In this document: positions 1 through 8,015 of the stretch, in pieces | Numbering within the stretch: position 1 is the stretch's first letter | How the letters are laid out: each line of letters opens with the position of its first letter | Assembly: GCF_000299415.1 (NCBI RefSeq) | Contig: NZ_AMPG01000007.1 | Location: forward strand, 51,412-115,411 | Direction: 5' to 3' | DNA from: Candidatus Microthrix parvicella Bio17-1 | GTDB taxonomy: Bacteria > Actinomycetota > Acidimicrobiia > Acidimicrobiales > Microtrichaceae | DNA: 64,000 nucleotides | Position numbers and translations under genes: made by a program | The notes under the pieces: model-generated | The model's database searches: none | Told to the model about the DNA's origin: nothing | Seen by the model: only the letters and a program-made list of their open reading frames with translations

Positions 1-1
1 C

Positions 2-403
2 GACGCAGCTGAGGACGCCCTGAGCGCCGGGGCACCACGGGTGTGGATCGACCCCGGCATCGGGTTTGGCAAGGATCTCGACGGCAACCTCGACCTGCTG
101 GCGCACCTCGACCAGCTGGTGACGACCGGTTGGCCTGTGGCGCTGGGCACCAGCCGTAAGTCCAGTCTGGGCATCCTCAGTGGCCAGGCCGATCGTCTCA
201 TCGATCCGGCGGCCTTCGACCCTCCGACCGAGGATCGCCTGGAGGCATCCCTGGCCACTGCTGTGTGGGCCGCCACCGCCGGCGTCGAGATGCTGAGGGT
301 CCACGACGTGGCCCTGACGGTCGAGGCCATCGCCGCAGCTCGCGGCACAAACTTCATTCACGACGGGGCACTTGCCTCGCACTACACCGTTAAGGAGTGC
401 TGA
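2..403 (+). CDS. folP: Dihydropteroate synthase, C-terminal part
   Basis: The reading frame is open from the left edge, so only about the last 133 residues are present. FolP condenses 6-hydroxymethyl-dihydropterin pyrophosphate with p-aminobenzoate to form dihydropteroate. Visible family motifs are DPGIGFGKD near the start of the fragment, the LGTSRKS segment that binds substrate phosphate, and the end of the TIM barrel (TEDRLEASLATAV, then LRVHDV). The stop codon overlaps the start of the next gene (TGATG). It begins a folate cluster with folB and folK downstream. The 5' end lies outside the window. Confidence 0.96.
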   Translation, partial: DAAEDALSAGAPRVWIDPGIGFGKDLDGNLDLLAHLDQLVTTGWPVALGTSRKSSLGILSGQADRLIDPAAFDPPTEDRLEASLATAVWAATAGVEMLRVHDVALTVEAIAAARGTNFIHDGALASHYTVKEC

Positions 404-1026
404 TGCCGAAGGGCAAATGGGCACAGGGCATCACGCCCCGCAATTTTCATTGGGTCATCACCGATCGCTTGGCGGTCTGTGAGCGTCCGGGCGGGTATGG
501 CGACAGCCACCGCAAGGTGCGCCGCCAGGAGGAGATCATCTGGATCCGGGAGCAGGGTTTCCACCACGTGGTCAGCCTGTCGGCCAGTCCCCACAACCTG
601 CACAACTATGACGAGTTGGGGGTGAAGTGGCTGCACCGGCCCTTCCCCCGCGCTGACGATGCGCCCCGTTACCTCCAGACGATCTACGAGGACCTGCAGG
701 CCCACGTCGATGCGGGCAACGCCGTCCTTTTTCACCAGGAGGAGGTGAGTGACTCACTCGTCGGCTTGATGGCCGGGTATGTCGTGTGGTCAAACCTGGT
801 GCCCGAGACCCACAAGGCCACGGCGGTGACCGAACAGATCGTGGGCCGACGACTGGGCCCCCGCGGCCGCGATCTGGTGACCATCGCGGTGGAGATTCGG
901 GATCAGCCGCTGCCGCCACGGCCGAAGGCCGAGCCCACAACTGAGCCCACCGGCGATGACCAAGGAACGGCCGAGGAGGCAACCGAGACCTCGGCCGAGG
1001 GCGCAGCCGGGCAAGACGAAGGCTGA
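403..1026 (+). CDS. Dual-specificity-phosphatase-like protein lacking catalytic residues
   Basis: A 207-residue protein with the look of an atypical dual-specificity phosphatase: an ITDRLAVCERPGG opening, a central VVSLSASPHN strand-turn and a loop where the HC-x5-R signature would sit. Here that loop reads VLFHQEEVSDSLVG (about residues 108-121): the histidine is kept, but the nucleophile Cys is Gln112 and the Arg is Ser118, so phosphatase activity is unlikely. The last 40 residues are Pro/Glu/Thr-rich and low in complexity. The start chosen is ATG 403, preceded by AAGGAG five bases upstream and overlapping the folP stop. Its place between folP and folB suggests a role tied to folate synthesis, perhaps substrate binding or regulation, which is inference. 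Confidence 0.72.
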   Translation: MPKGKWAQGITPRNFHWVITDRLAVCERPGGYGDSHRKVRRQEEIIWIREQGFHHVVSLSASPHNLHNYDELGVKWLHRPFPRADDAPRYLQTIYEDLQAHVDAGNAVLFHQEEVSDSLVGLMAGYVVWSNLVPETHKATAVTEQIVGRRLGPRGRDLVTIAVEIRDQPLPPRPKAEPTTEPTGDDQGTAEEATETSAEGAAGQDEG

Positions 1027-1033
1027 GATCACC

Positions 1034-1414
1034 ATGGCGGAGAACGATCGAATCGAGCTGCGGGGCCTGCGCGTCATGGCTTCAGTGGGCGTGCTGCCCG
1101 AGGAGCGCGAGCGGGCACAACCGCTAGAGCTCGACCTGACCCTGAGCTGCGATTTGGCGGCAGCTGGGTACAGCGACGCGCTGGACGACACGGTCGACTA
1201 CGGCGCCATCACCGATGCGGTTGTCACGGCATGCTCGTCCGGCCATCACGACCTGTTGGAGGCGTTGGCGGCGCGGGTTGCCAACACCGTGCTCACGGCT
1301 GACCGGGTGAGCGAAGTGACGGTGTCGGTGGCCAAGCTGCGGCCGCCGGTGCCCCACGACCTGGCTTCCGCCGGGGTCCGTATCACCCGCCGGCGCGATG
1401 GCTCGGTTCGATGA
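1034..1414 (+). CDS. folB: Dihydroneopterin aldolase
   Basis: FolB cleaves dihydroneopterin to 6-hydroxymethyl-dihydropterin and glycolaldehyde. At 126 residues it has the usual length. It contains the opening IELRGLRVMASVGVLPEER, the DDTVDYGAIT segment, the HDLLEALA helix with the conserved Glu, and VAKLRPPVP carrying the conserved active-site Lys. ATG 1034 starts seven bases after the previous stop. Translation upstream in the same frame is Arg/Pro-rich and is not part of the protein. The stop overlaps folK (ATGA), so the two are translationally coupled. Confidence 0.95.
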   Translation: MAENDRIELRGLRVMASVGVLPEERERAQPLELDLTLSCDLAAAGYSDALDDTVDYGAITDAVVTACSSGHHDLLEALAARVANTVLTADRVSEVTVSVAKLRPPVPHDLASAGVRITRRRDGSVR

Positions 1415-1857
1415 GAACGTTCCTTGGCCTGGGCTCCAACCTGGGCGACAGTCGTGCGACGCTGCGTTGGGCGGTTGAGTCGTTACCCGACCTGGTTGCG
1501 GTCTCGCCGGTCTACGAGACCTCACCGGTGGGGGGTCCGGAACAGGGCACCTTTCTCAACCTGGTGGTCGAGATGGACACCGAGCTGCGTCCCATCGAGT
1601 TGTTGGGCATGTGCCACCGGTTGGAGGGGGCAGCCGACCGGGTCCGCGGCGAACGCTGGGGGCCCCGCACCCTCGACATCGACATCATCTGGATGGACGG
1701 CGTCGAGCTGGATGACCCGGACCTCACCATCCCGCATGCCAGCTGGAAGAACCGTCGCTTTGTCTTGGCGCCGATGCGTGACCTGGCGCCGGACCTGGTG
1801 TCGGAGTCCGATGTTCAGCTGGCCGAGGGCCGGGTGGCCCTGGCCGACCCGCTGTAA
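1411..1857 (+). CDS. folK: 6-hydroxymethyl-7,8-dihydropterin pyrophosphokinase
   Basis: FolK transfers pyrophosphate from ATP to the hydroxymethylpterin made by FolB, giving the FolP substrate. The 148-residue protein opens with LGLGSNLGD and carries the signature RWGPRTLDIDI at residues 82-92, with the two Asp residues that bind Mg2+. ATG 1411 overlaps the folB stop by four bases. Together with folP and folB this supplies three consecutive folate steps. Confidence 0.97.
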   Translation: MRTFLGLGSNLGDSRATLRWAVESLPDLVAVSPVYETSPVGGPEQGTFLNLVVEMDTELRPIELLGMCHRLEGAADRVRGERWGPRTLDIDIIWMDGVELDDPDLTIPHASWKNRRFVLAPMRDLAPDLVSESDVQLAEGRVALADPL

Positions 1858-1889
1858 TCGGCCGGTTTCGTCATGATCTCGCCGGCCTG

Positions 1890-2699
1890 ATGATGAAGAC
1901 GCCGGCTCCAACCGTGAGGGTGTTGGGCCGCGGTCGCATGGGCACGGCCTTGACCGGCGCGCTGTCGGCGGCGGGCTGGTCGGTGGAGGCACTACCGGGA
2001 CGTGGCCCCCATGTGCCCGGCGCAGCGCAGGGTGTGTCGCTGCTGGTGCTGTGCGTGCCGGACAGCGCTGTCGCTGAGGTGGCGGCAGCCGTGCGACCGG
2101 CGAGCGGAGCCGCGTTGAGAACAGAGACGGGTGGCGGTACCGGCGCTTCGGTGGTGGCCCACACGGCCGGAGCACTCACTCTTGAGGCGTTGGCGCCCCA
2201 CGAGCGTCGGGCAAGCCTGCACCCGTTGGTGTCGGTACCCGCCGGTCCCGACGGTGGCGCAGCGTTGCGAGGTGCCTGGATGGCGCTGGCCGGCGATGCG
2301 TTGATCGGCTCGGTTGCAGCGGCGCTTGATGGGCAAGCATTTCGGGTGGCCGACAGCGACCGGGTGACTTATCACGCGGCGGCAGCCGTCGCCGCCAACA
2401 ACCTGGTGGCGCTCATGGGCCAGGTCGAACGGCTGGCGGCCTCTGTCGGAGTACCGGCTGAGGCGATGTTCGAGCTGGCGGCCGGGGCCCTCGATCAGGT
2501 GCGGCGCCGCGGCGCCGCCACGGCCTTGACCGGCCCGGTGGCTCGTGGCGACTGGGCCACGGTTGCGGCCCACCTCGAGGTGCTGCCGTCCGACGAGCGT
2601 GCTGCCTATGAGGCGCTTGCGCTCCAGGCGCTGCGCCTGGCGTGGCCTACGCTTCATGCCGCAACCAACCAGGGGAGTGCTCCACCGTGGAGGTCCTGA
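1890..2699 (+). CDS. Rossmann-like and DUF2520 domain protein
   Basis: A 269-residue protein with an N-terminal dinucleotide-binding fold (VRVLGRGRMGTALTGALSAAG, about residues 9-28; SLLVLCVPDSAV) and a C-terminal helical DUF2520 domain beginning near HPLVSVP. The architecture is that of small NAD(P)-dependent ketopantoate reductase-like or F420-type reductases often found between folK and panC in Actinobacteria. A ketopantoate-reductase role would suit the panC neighbour, but no substrate can be assigned from the sequence. Start could be either ATG 1890 or ATG 1893. Confidence 0.8.
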   Translation: MMKTPAPTVRVLGRGRMGTALTGALSAAGWSVEALPGRGPHVPGAAQGVSLLVLCVPDSAVAEVAAAVRPASGAALRTETGGGTGASVVAHTAGALTLEALAPHERRASLHPLVSVPAGPDGGAALRGAWMALAGDALIGSVAAALDGQAFRVADSDRVTYHAAAAVAANNLVALMGQVERLAASVGVPAEAMFELAAGALDQVRRRGAATALTGPVARGDWATVAAHLEVLPSDERAAYEALALQALRLAWPTLHAATNQGSAPPWRS

Positions 2700-3556
2700 C
2701 CACGATCGACCAGGTGCGGGCTCGCACCGGTGAGGCACGGGCGTCGGGTCACGTCGTGGGGCTGGTACCCACCATGGGCGCGCTGCACGAAGGGCACGTC
2801 AGCCTGATCGAAGCCGCCATCGCCGACGGATGCGACACGTTGGTCACTGTCTTCGTCAATCCGTTGCAGTTCGCCGAGGGTGAAGACCTCGATGCCTATC
2901 CTCGTCCCATCGAGGCCGACCTGGCCGCAGCCGGGGCCGCCGGGGCCGCGTGGGTGTTCGTGCCGGGCGACGGTGAGATGTACCCGGATTCGCCGTTGAC
3001 CACCGTGAGCGTGGCAGCCCTGGGAGACCGCTTGGAGGGGGCATCGCGCCCGACTCACTTCTCCGGGGTGGCCACCGTGGTGACCAAGCTGTTTGCAATT
3101 GCCGGGCGGTGCCGTGCGTACTTCGGCGAGAAGGACTTTCAGCAGTTGGCCGTTGTCACCCGCCTGGTGGCCGACCTGTCCCTCCCCGTTGAAGTGCTGG
3201 GGTGCCCGATCGTTCGGGAACCCGACGGCCTGGCCCGCTCCAGCCGCAACGTCTATCTCACCTCCGAACAACGGGCTGCGGCGCCGGTGCTGCACCGGGC
3301 GCTACTCGAGGCCGCCGACGTCGTGCACGCCGGGGAGCGCCGGGCGGACGTGGTTCGTGCTTTGATCGAGAACCGAATCCGATCCGAGCCACTGGCGGCG
3401 TTCGACTACGCCGACGTGGTCGACCCGGCGACGATGCGACCGATTGAGACGATTGCAGTACCCGTGCGCCTCCTGGCCGCCGCACAGTTCGGCATCCCCC
3501 GATTGCTCGACAATGTGGCGGCTCTGCCTCCCCATGATCTTGGAGACCACACATGA
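2687..3556 (+). CDS. panC: Pantothenate synthetase
   Basis: PanC joins pantoate and beta-alanine with ATP to give pantothenate. It contains the HIGH-type nucleotide motif PTMGALHEGH at residues 28-37, FVNPLQF, FGEKDFQQL (the KMSKS-equivalent region) and EPDGLARSSRN. The start is GTG 2687, with AGGGGAG nine bases upstream. An upstream ATG in frame lies inside the previous gene and adds non-homologous sequence. The coding region overlaps the DUF2520 gene by 13 bases and the nadB start by four, so this is one operon. Confidence 0.95.
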   Translation: MEVLTTIDQVRARTGEARASGHVVGLVPTMGALHEGHVSLIEAAIADGCDTLVTVFVNPLQFAEGEDLDAYPRPIEADLAAAGAAGAAWVFVPGDGEMYPDSPLTTVSVAALGDRLEGASRPTHFSGVATVVTKLFAIAGRCRAYFGEKDFQQLAVVTRLVADLSLPVEVLGCPIVREPDGLARSSRNVYLTSEQRAAAPVLHRALLEAADVVHAGERRADVVRALIENRIRSEPLAAFDYADVVDPATMRPIETIAVPVRLLAAAQFGIPRLLDNVAALPPHDLGDHT

Positions 3557-5220
3557 ACGAACTCGATCTTCTGGTGCTGGGCTCCGGCGTGGCCGGCCTG
3601 TCGGCTGCGGTACGAGGCGCCGAGGCGGGGCTGTCGGTGGGCGTGCTCACCAAAGGCGAGTTGGAACAGGCCACCACCCGCTGGGCCCAGGGCGGTGTGG
3701 CGGCGGCGCTGTCGAGGGATCCCGAAGAACTCGACCTGCACCTGGCCGACACCTTGGCGGCCGGTGGCGGGTTGTGCGACCCCTCGGCCGTGCGGGTGCT
3801 GGTTGACGAGGGACCCCGGCGGGTGCAGGAACTGATTGCGCTTGGCGCCGTGTTCGATGTGGACGAGCAGGGTGAGTACCTGCTGGCCCGGGAGGGCGGT
3901 CACAGCGTGCCCCGCATCCTCCATGCGGGTGGCGCTGCCACCGGCATGGAGATCGAGCGTGCCCTCGTGCACGCGGTGCAGGCCACCGCGGTGGCGATCC
4001 ACGAGCAGTCCTTCGCCACCGACCTGGTGTTGTCGGCCGACCGCTCGGAAGTGACCGGCGTGTCGGCCCTGGACGCGGATGGGCGGCCGTTCTCGGTGGC
4101 GGCACGTAACGTCCTCCTGGCCACAGGTGGTGCCGGGCAGCTGTTCTGGATCACCACCAATCCAAGCGTGGCTACCGGTGATGGCGTGGCCATGGCCATG
4201 CGGGCGGGTGCGGTGGTGGCCGACTTCGAGTTCTTCCAGTTTCATCCAACGGCGCTGGCGTTGCCGTCCATGCCGCGGCCGTTGCTGTCCGAGGCGCTAC
4301 GCGGCCATGGGGCGCTCCTTCGTGACCGGGACGGCGAGCGCTTCGTCGACGAACTGAAGCCGCGCGACGTGGTCAGCCGGGCGATGACCCGCACCATGCT
4401 CGACCAGAACATGGATCACCTGTGGCTGGACGCCACCGTGCTGGAGGACTTCGCCCTTCGGTTCCCCACCATCGCCGACGATCTCACTCAGGAGGGGCTC
4501 GACCCGGCCAAGGACTGGCTGCCGGTTGCGCCTGCGGCGCACCACCAATGTGGCGGCATCCTCACCGATCTCGATGGAGCCACGTCGCTGCCCGGTCTGT
4601 GGGCAGCAGGTGAAACCACCTGCAGCGGCGTGCACGGTGCCAACCGCCTGGCGTCCAACTCGTTGCTGGAGGGCATGGTGTTTGGTCCTCGGGTGGTGGA
4701 GGCGGTGGCAGCGGGCCGCCGGGGGGCTCGTTCCACCGGCGCCATGCGCACGCTGCTCGGCAACAAGGCCGGTGGTGCGAGTGAGCCGGCCGGAGGTACC
4801 GAAACCGCCGAAGCTGGTGCGGACATCGGGGGACGGGCCGTCCCGATTCCCACCAGTCCGGTTCCCAACTGGCCTCCGCCCGATGCCGCCGACGGTTCAG
4901 CCGCTCAACCCGCAGCCGACGCAGGGCAGGTGGTCGCCGATCTGCGCGGCCGCATCCAACGGGCGATGACGGTGGGCGCCGGAGTGTTGCGCTCGGGAGA
5001 GAGCCTTGCCAATGCCCGATCCGAATTGGAGGCGGTCGGTGCCGAACTGGCGGGCAGGGCTCGCACCCAGGCCGCCGAGGAGGTCCGCAACCTGGCCGAC
5101 CTGGGCGTGGCCATGATCGACGTGGCGCTCGCCCGCCGGGAAAGTCGGGGGTGTCACACCCGCGAGGACTTCCCCGACCGACTCGACGACTTCCGAGTGC
5201 GACTGCTCATCGGCGGCTGA
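3553..5220 (+). CDS. nadB: L-aspartate oxidase
   Basis: NadB oxidises L-aspartate to iminoaspartate in de novo NAD synthesis. The 555-residue flavoprotein shows the FAD-binding GSGVAGLSAA at residues 10-19, TRWAQGGVA, FQFHPTAL, RGHGALLRDRDGERF, a HHQCGGI active-site loop and SGVHGANRLASNSLLE. Between the FAD/capping part and the C-terminal helical domain lies an Ala/Gly/Pro-rich linker of about 70 residues (roughly 400-470) that looks disordered and is longer than usual. ATG 3553 overlaps the panC stop. No nadA is seen in the window; it may lie elsewhere. Confidence 0.95.
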   Translation: MNELDLLVLGSGVAGLSAAVRGAEAGLSVGVLTKGELEQATTRWAQGGVAAALSRDPEELDLHLADTLAAGGGLCDPSAVRVLVDEGPRRVQELIALGAVFDVDEQGEYLLAREGGHSVPRILHAGGAATGMEIERALVHAVQATAVAIHEQSFATDLVLSADRSEVTGVSALDADGRPFSVAARNVLLATGGAGQLFWITTNPSVATGDGVAMAMRAGAVVADFEFFQFHPTALALPSMPRPLLSEALRGHGALLRDRDGERFVDELKPRDVVSRAMTRTMLDQNMDHLWLDATVLEDFALRFPTIADDLTQEGLDPAKDWLPVAPAAHHQCGGILTDLDGATSLPGLWAAGETTCSGVHGANRLASNSLLEGMVFGPRVVEAVAAGRRGARSTGAMRTLLGNKAGGASEPAGGTETAEAGADIGGRAVPIPTSPVPNWPPPDAADGSAAQPAADAGQVVADLRGRIQRAMTVGAGVLRSGESLANARSELEAVGAELAGRARTQAAEEVRNLADLGVAMIDVALARRESRGCHTREDFPDRLDDFRVRLLIGG

Positions 5221-5221
5221 T

Positions 5222-5238
5222 CGCCCGGCGACCGGGCG
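5222..5238 (+). terminator. Short GC hairpin after nadB
   Basis: Seven-base arms CGCCCGG and CCGGGCG are separated by the three-base loop CGA immediately after the nadB stop. There is no T-tract, so it may be a weak or factor-assisted terminator, or a pause or stability element before nadC. Confidence 0.35.
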
Positions 5239-5313
5239 TCCCTGACCATCAGGTGGTGACGTCAAGTTCCAGGCGAGCCTGTGGCCTTCCGCGACACGGG
5301 CAAGAATGGCACC

Positions 5314-6198
5314 ATGCCCGGACCAGTCGATGACTACCTGTCCCCTCCAGCATTGGCGGTTCGTTCCGCCGTCGAACGTGCGTTGGCTGAGGATCTGACC
5401 CCGCTCGGCGATCTCACCAGCGTGCTGGTGCCCGCTGACGCGGTCACCACCGCCGAGCTGCGCGCCCGGCAGGCAGGCGTGCTCGCCGGCGTCGACTGCG
5501 TGATCGAGACCTTCGCGCAGGTCGATCCCTCCCTCACGCTCACCTGGCGGCTGAGCGATGGCGATCGTCTGGAGGCAGGCTCGGTGATCGGCACCGTGGA
5601 AGGTCACCTGCGCACGGTGCTGACCGCCGAGCGCACGGCGTTGAACTTCCTGTCGCACCTGTCCGGCGTGGCCACGAACACGGCCGCATTCGTCGACCGG
5701 GCGGCCGCCACCGGGTCGAGCACTCGGGTGTGGGATACCCGAAAGACCACGCCCGGTCTGCGGTCGTTGCAGAAGGCCGCGGTGCGGGCGGGCGGCGGGC
5801 GCAATCATCGGGCCAACCTGTCCGACGCGATCATGGTGAAGGACAACCATCTCACCGGGCTGGGCGTGGCCGAGGCGGTTGGCCTGGCCAAGGACCGTTG
5901 GCCCAACCGCACCGTCGTGGTGGAGTGCGAGCGTTCCGACCAGATGGTGGTCGCCATCGAGGCCGGTGCCGATTCGGTGCTGCTCGACAACATGACGCCG
6001 GAGCAGGTCTCCGAGTGCGTGGCGCTGGCGGCCGAGTTACAGGGCTCCTCGCCCCGCCGCTGCCTGCTGGAGGCGTCCGGTGCCATCACCCTGGAAACGG
6101 TGGCCGCGTACGCCGCCACCGGTGTCGACCTGGTGTCCTCCGGGGCGATCACCAACTCGGCCCCGGTGCTCGATATCGGCCTCGATATCGCCACCTGA
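5314..6198 (+). CDS. nadC: Nicotinate-nucleotide pyrophosphorylase (carboxylating)
   Basis: NadC converts quinolinate and PRPP to nicotinate mononucleotide and CO2. The 294-residue protein carries EDLTPLGDLTS, ERTALNFLSHLSGVAT, TRKTTPGLR and NHRANLSDAIMVKDNH, with the Arg, His and Lys residues that hold PRPP and quinolinate, and ends with the barrel motif LEASGAITLETV and SSGAIT. ATG 5314 is preferred because homologues begin near PxxYL; a GTG at 5281 would add 11 residues. It lies 93 bases after nadB and completes the NAD block. Confidence 0.94.
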   Translation: MPGPVDDYLSPPALAVRSAVERALAEDLTPLGDLTSVLVPADAVTTAELRARQAGVLAGVDCVIETFAQVDPSLTLTWRLSDGDRLEAGSVIGTVEGHLRTVLTAERTALNFLSHLSGVATNTAAFVDRAAATGSSTRVWDTRKTTPGLRSLQKAAVRAGGGRNHRANLSDAIMVKDNHLTGLGVAEAVGLAKDRWPNRTVVVECERSDQMVVAIEAGADSVLLDNMTPEQVSECVALAAELQGSSPRRCLLEASGAITLETVAAYAATGVDLVSSGAITNSAPVLDIGLDIAT

Positions 6199-6253
6199 GC
6201 GTCCCGCAGTAATGACACCCATGCAGCAACTGGGTGTCATTACTGCGGGACGC
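6199..6253. repeat. Perfect 23-bp inverted repeat after nadC
   Basis: Left arm 6199-6221 (begins GCGTCCCGCAGTAATGAC) and right arm 6231-6253 are exact reverse complements around a nine-base loop, TGCAGCAAC. The left arm starts one base after the nadC stop. The perfect 23-bp stem would form a very stable hairpin and may act as a transcription barrier, but there is no T-tract. The length and perfection also fit a REP/MITE-type element. The sequence GACACCCAG occurs again just beyond the stem (about 6265). Confidence 0.85.
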
Positions 6254-6381
6254 CCCACAACAAAGACACCCAGTTCGACCTTGGGTGCGATCGCTGTGCG
6301 TCGTGCCGGTGCCCGAGGCCGGCTTCACTGCGATCGGCTCCCCGTGGGAGAATGTCGGGTCCCCTGCCCCAAGGAGAAGTC

Positions 6382-7110
6382 GTGACCTCCGAAGTTCGAC
6401 CGGTGCTCTCGGTTGTGATGCCCGCCTACAACGAAGAGGAGACGTTGCTGGCCTCGGCCACACGTGTGCTCGCGTCGCCCTGGTGCGCCGAGCTGGTGAT
6501 CGTCAATGACGGCTCCACCGACAACACCCTCGAGCTGGCCCGTTCGATGGACGACCCTCGCGTGGAGGTGTACGACCAGGGCTACAACCAGGGCAAAGGC
6601 GCCGCGCTGCGACGAGGTTTCGCCGAGGCGACCGCCGACTACGTCGTGGTGCAGGACGCCGATCTGGAGTACGACCCCGCCGAGTTCGGGGTGTTGCTGG
6701 AGCCGCTGCTCGATGGCCGGGCCGACGTGGTCTACGGGTCGCGCTTCCTCGCCGGTGGGCCCCACAGGGTGCTCTACTACTGGCATTCGGTGGGCAACCG
6801 GTTCCTCACCACCCTGTCGAACATGTTCACCAACCTGAACCTGACCGACATGGAGACCTGCTACAAGATGTTCCGCCGTGAGGTGATCCAGAGCATCGAG
6901 ATCGAGGAGGACCGCTTCGGTTTCGAGCCTGAGATCACCGCCAAGGTGTCAGCCCGCAACCTGCGCATCTATGAGACGGGCATCAGCTACTCGGGGCGCA
7001 CCTACGACGAGGGCAAGAAGATCGGCTGGCGTGACGGTGTGCAGGCCCTGCAGTGCATCGTGCGTTATTCGCCGACGGGCACCCGCTTCAGGCGCCTCGC
7101 CCGGCGTTAG
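6382..7110 (+). CDS. Family 2 glycosyltransferase (polyprenyl-phosphate mannosyltransferase-like)
   Basis: A 242-residue GT-A enzyme with VVMPAYNEEETL near the N terminus, VNDGSTDNT, GKGAALRRGF and the metal-binding QDADLEYDP (DxD). The GSRF and YKMFRR segments match dolichyl-phosphate mannosyltransferase and related polyprenyl-phosphate sugar transferases. There is no C-terminal membrane domain. GTG 6382 is preceded by AAGGAG with five-base spacing. It likely makes a lipid-linked sugar from a nucleotide sugar on the cytoplasmic membrane face; the exact sugar is unknown. Confidence 0.85.
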   Translation: MTSEVRPVLSVVMPAYNEEETLLASATRVLASPWCAELVIVNDGSTDNTLELARSMDDPRVEVYDQGYNQGKGAALRRGFAEATADYVVVQDADLEYDPAEFGVLLEPLLDGRADVVYGSRFLAGGPHRVLYYWHSVGNRFLTTLSNMFTNLNLTDMETCYKMFRREVIQSIEIEEDRFGFEPEITAKVSARNLRIYETGISYSGRTYDEGKKIGWRDGVQALQCIVRYSPTGTRFRRLARR

Positions 7111-7140
7111 TTCGCTCTCGCCCGTTGGGCGGGGCGACGG

Positions 7141-7896
7141 TCAGTAGGTCGTCGTGTCGGTGGGGTTGCCGTCGCCGTCGTAGCTGCGCCACATGCCGGC
7201 CCGCTCGCCGACCCGGAAGGTGCCGACCCGCTCGAGGCTGCCGTCGGCGCGGAACCACTTCCATCGCCCGCTCGGCTTGGCGTCCTTCAACTTGCCCTGG
7301 GCCTTCAGTTGGCCATCGGGGTAGTACTCCGAGCGGATGCCCCGGTCGGTGTGGCCCAGCTCGTCCAGCTTCAACGAGACCATCAACGCAAGGATCGACT
7401 TCGGCAGCGGGGTGTCGACATCGAAGTGGATGCCGGAGCGGGTCGTGACGTAGCCGTCGAGCCGCTCGCCGGCCGCCTCGGTCGTGGAACCGCTGTGGGC
7501 GTAGTAGCCGCAGTGGTTCTTGTTGGCCGAGTAGCCCGCAACGGAGATACCGTCGAGCTTCACCGCCGGCATCGAGTAGCTCATCGCATCGCGCCCGTGG
7601 GGGAGCAGCTCCAGCAACGTGGCTCTGACCGTGCGCAGGGTCTCCCGTTGCGGCGACGGCGCTGCGTCGAGGTATGCGTCCACTTCGGTAATGTCGGCGG
7701 TACGGGTGTCGACGGTGAACGTCTTGTTGGCATCGTTCAGCGCGTCGCGCAGGATCGTGATCGCCTTGGGGCCAACCCCGTGCAACTCGCCAAGCGCTGC
7801 CTCGCTCCAGCCGGCGAGGTCGGTGAGCGACACGATGCCCGCCCGGGTGATCGCCCGGGTAGCGGGTGCGCCAATGTTGGGTGGAAACTCGGCCAT
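7141..7896 (-). CDS. HhH plus DUF1801 protein with MORN-like C-terminal repeat
   Basis: About 251 residues in three parts. The first 65 residues form a helix-hairpin-helix-like segment (LGELHGVGPKAITILRDAL). Residues about 70-185 are DUF1801/YdhG-like (RETLRTVRATLLELLPHG, DAMSYSMPAVKLDG, SGIHFDVDTPLPKSILALMVSLKL). The last 65 residues carry toxin-antitoxin-like or MORN-like tyrosine/glycine repeats (SEYYPDGQLKAQGKLKDAKPSG). ATG 7896 is chosen; an upstream start adds a basic, non-homologous stretch. The function is unknown. It converges on the glycosyltransferase. Confidence 0.7.
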   Translation of the reverse strand: MAEFPPNIGAPATRAITRAGIVSLTDLAGWSEAALGELHGVGPKAITILRDALNDANKTFTVDTRTADITEVDAYLDAAPSPQRETLRTVRATLLELLPHGRDAMSYSMPAVKLDGISVAGYSANKNHCGYYAHSGSTTEAAGERLDGYVTTRSGIHFDVDTPLPKSILALMVSLKLDELGHTDRGIRSEYYPDGQLKAQGKLKDAKPSGRWKWFRADGSLERVGTFRVGERAGMWRSYDGDGNPTDTTTY

Positions 7897-8015
7897 GACC
7901 GAACGATACCGGCGCCCCGAGACCCGAGTGGGACTCCGACGGTTCACAGCATTGAGTAGCGTTCGACGCGATCGGCAGAACCTCCCACTATCGTCTCGCC
8001 GTGCAGCAGCGACCC

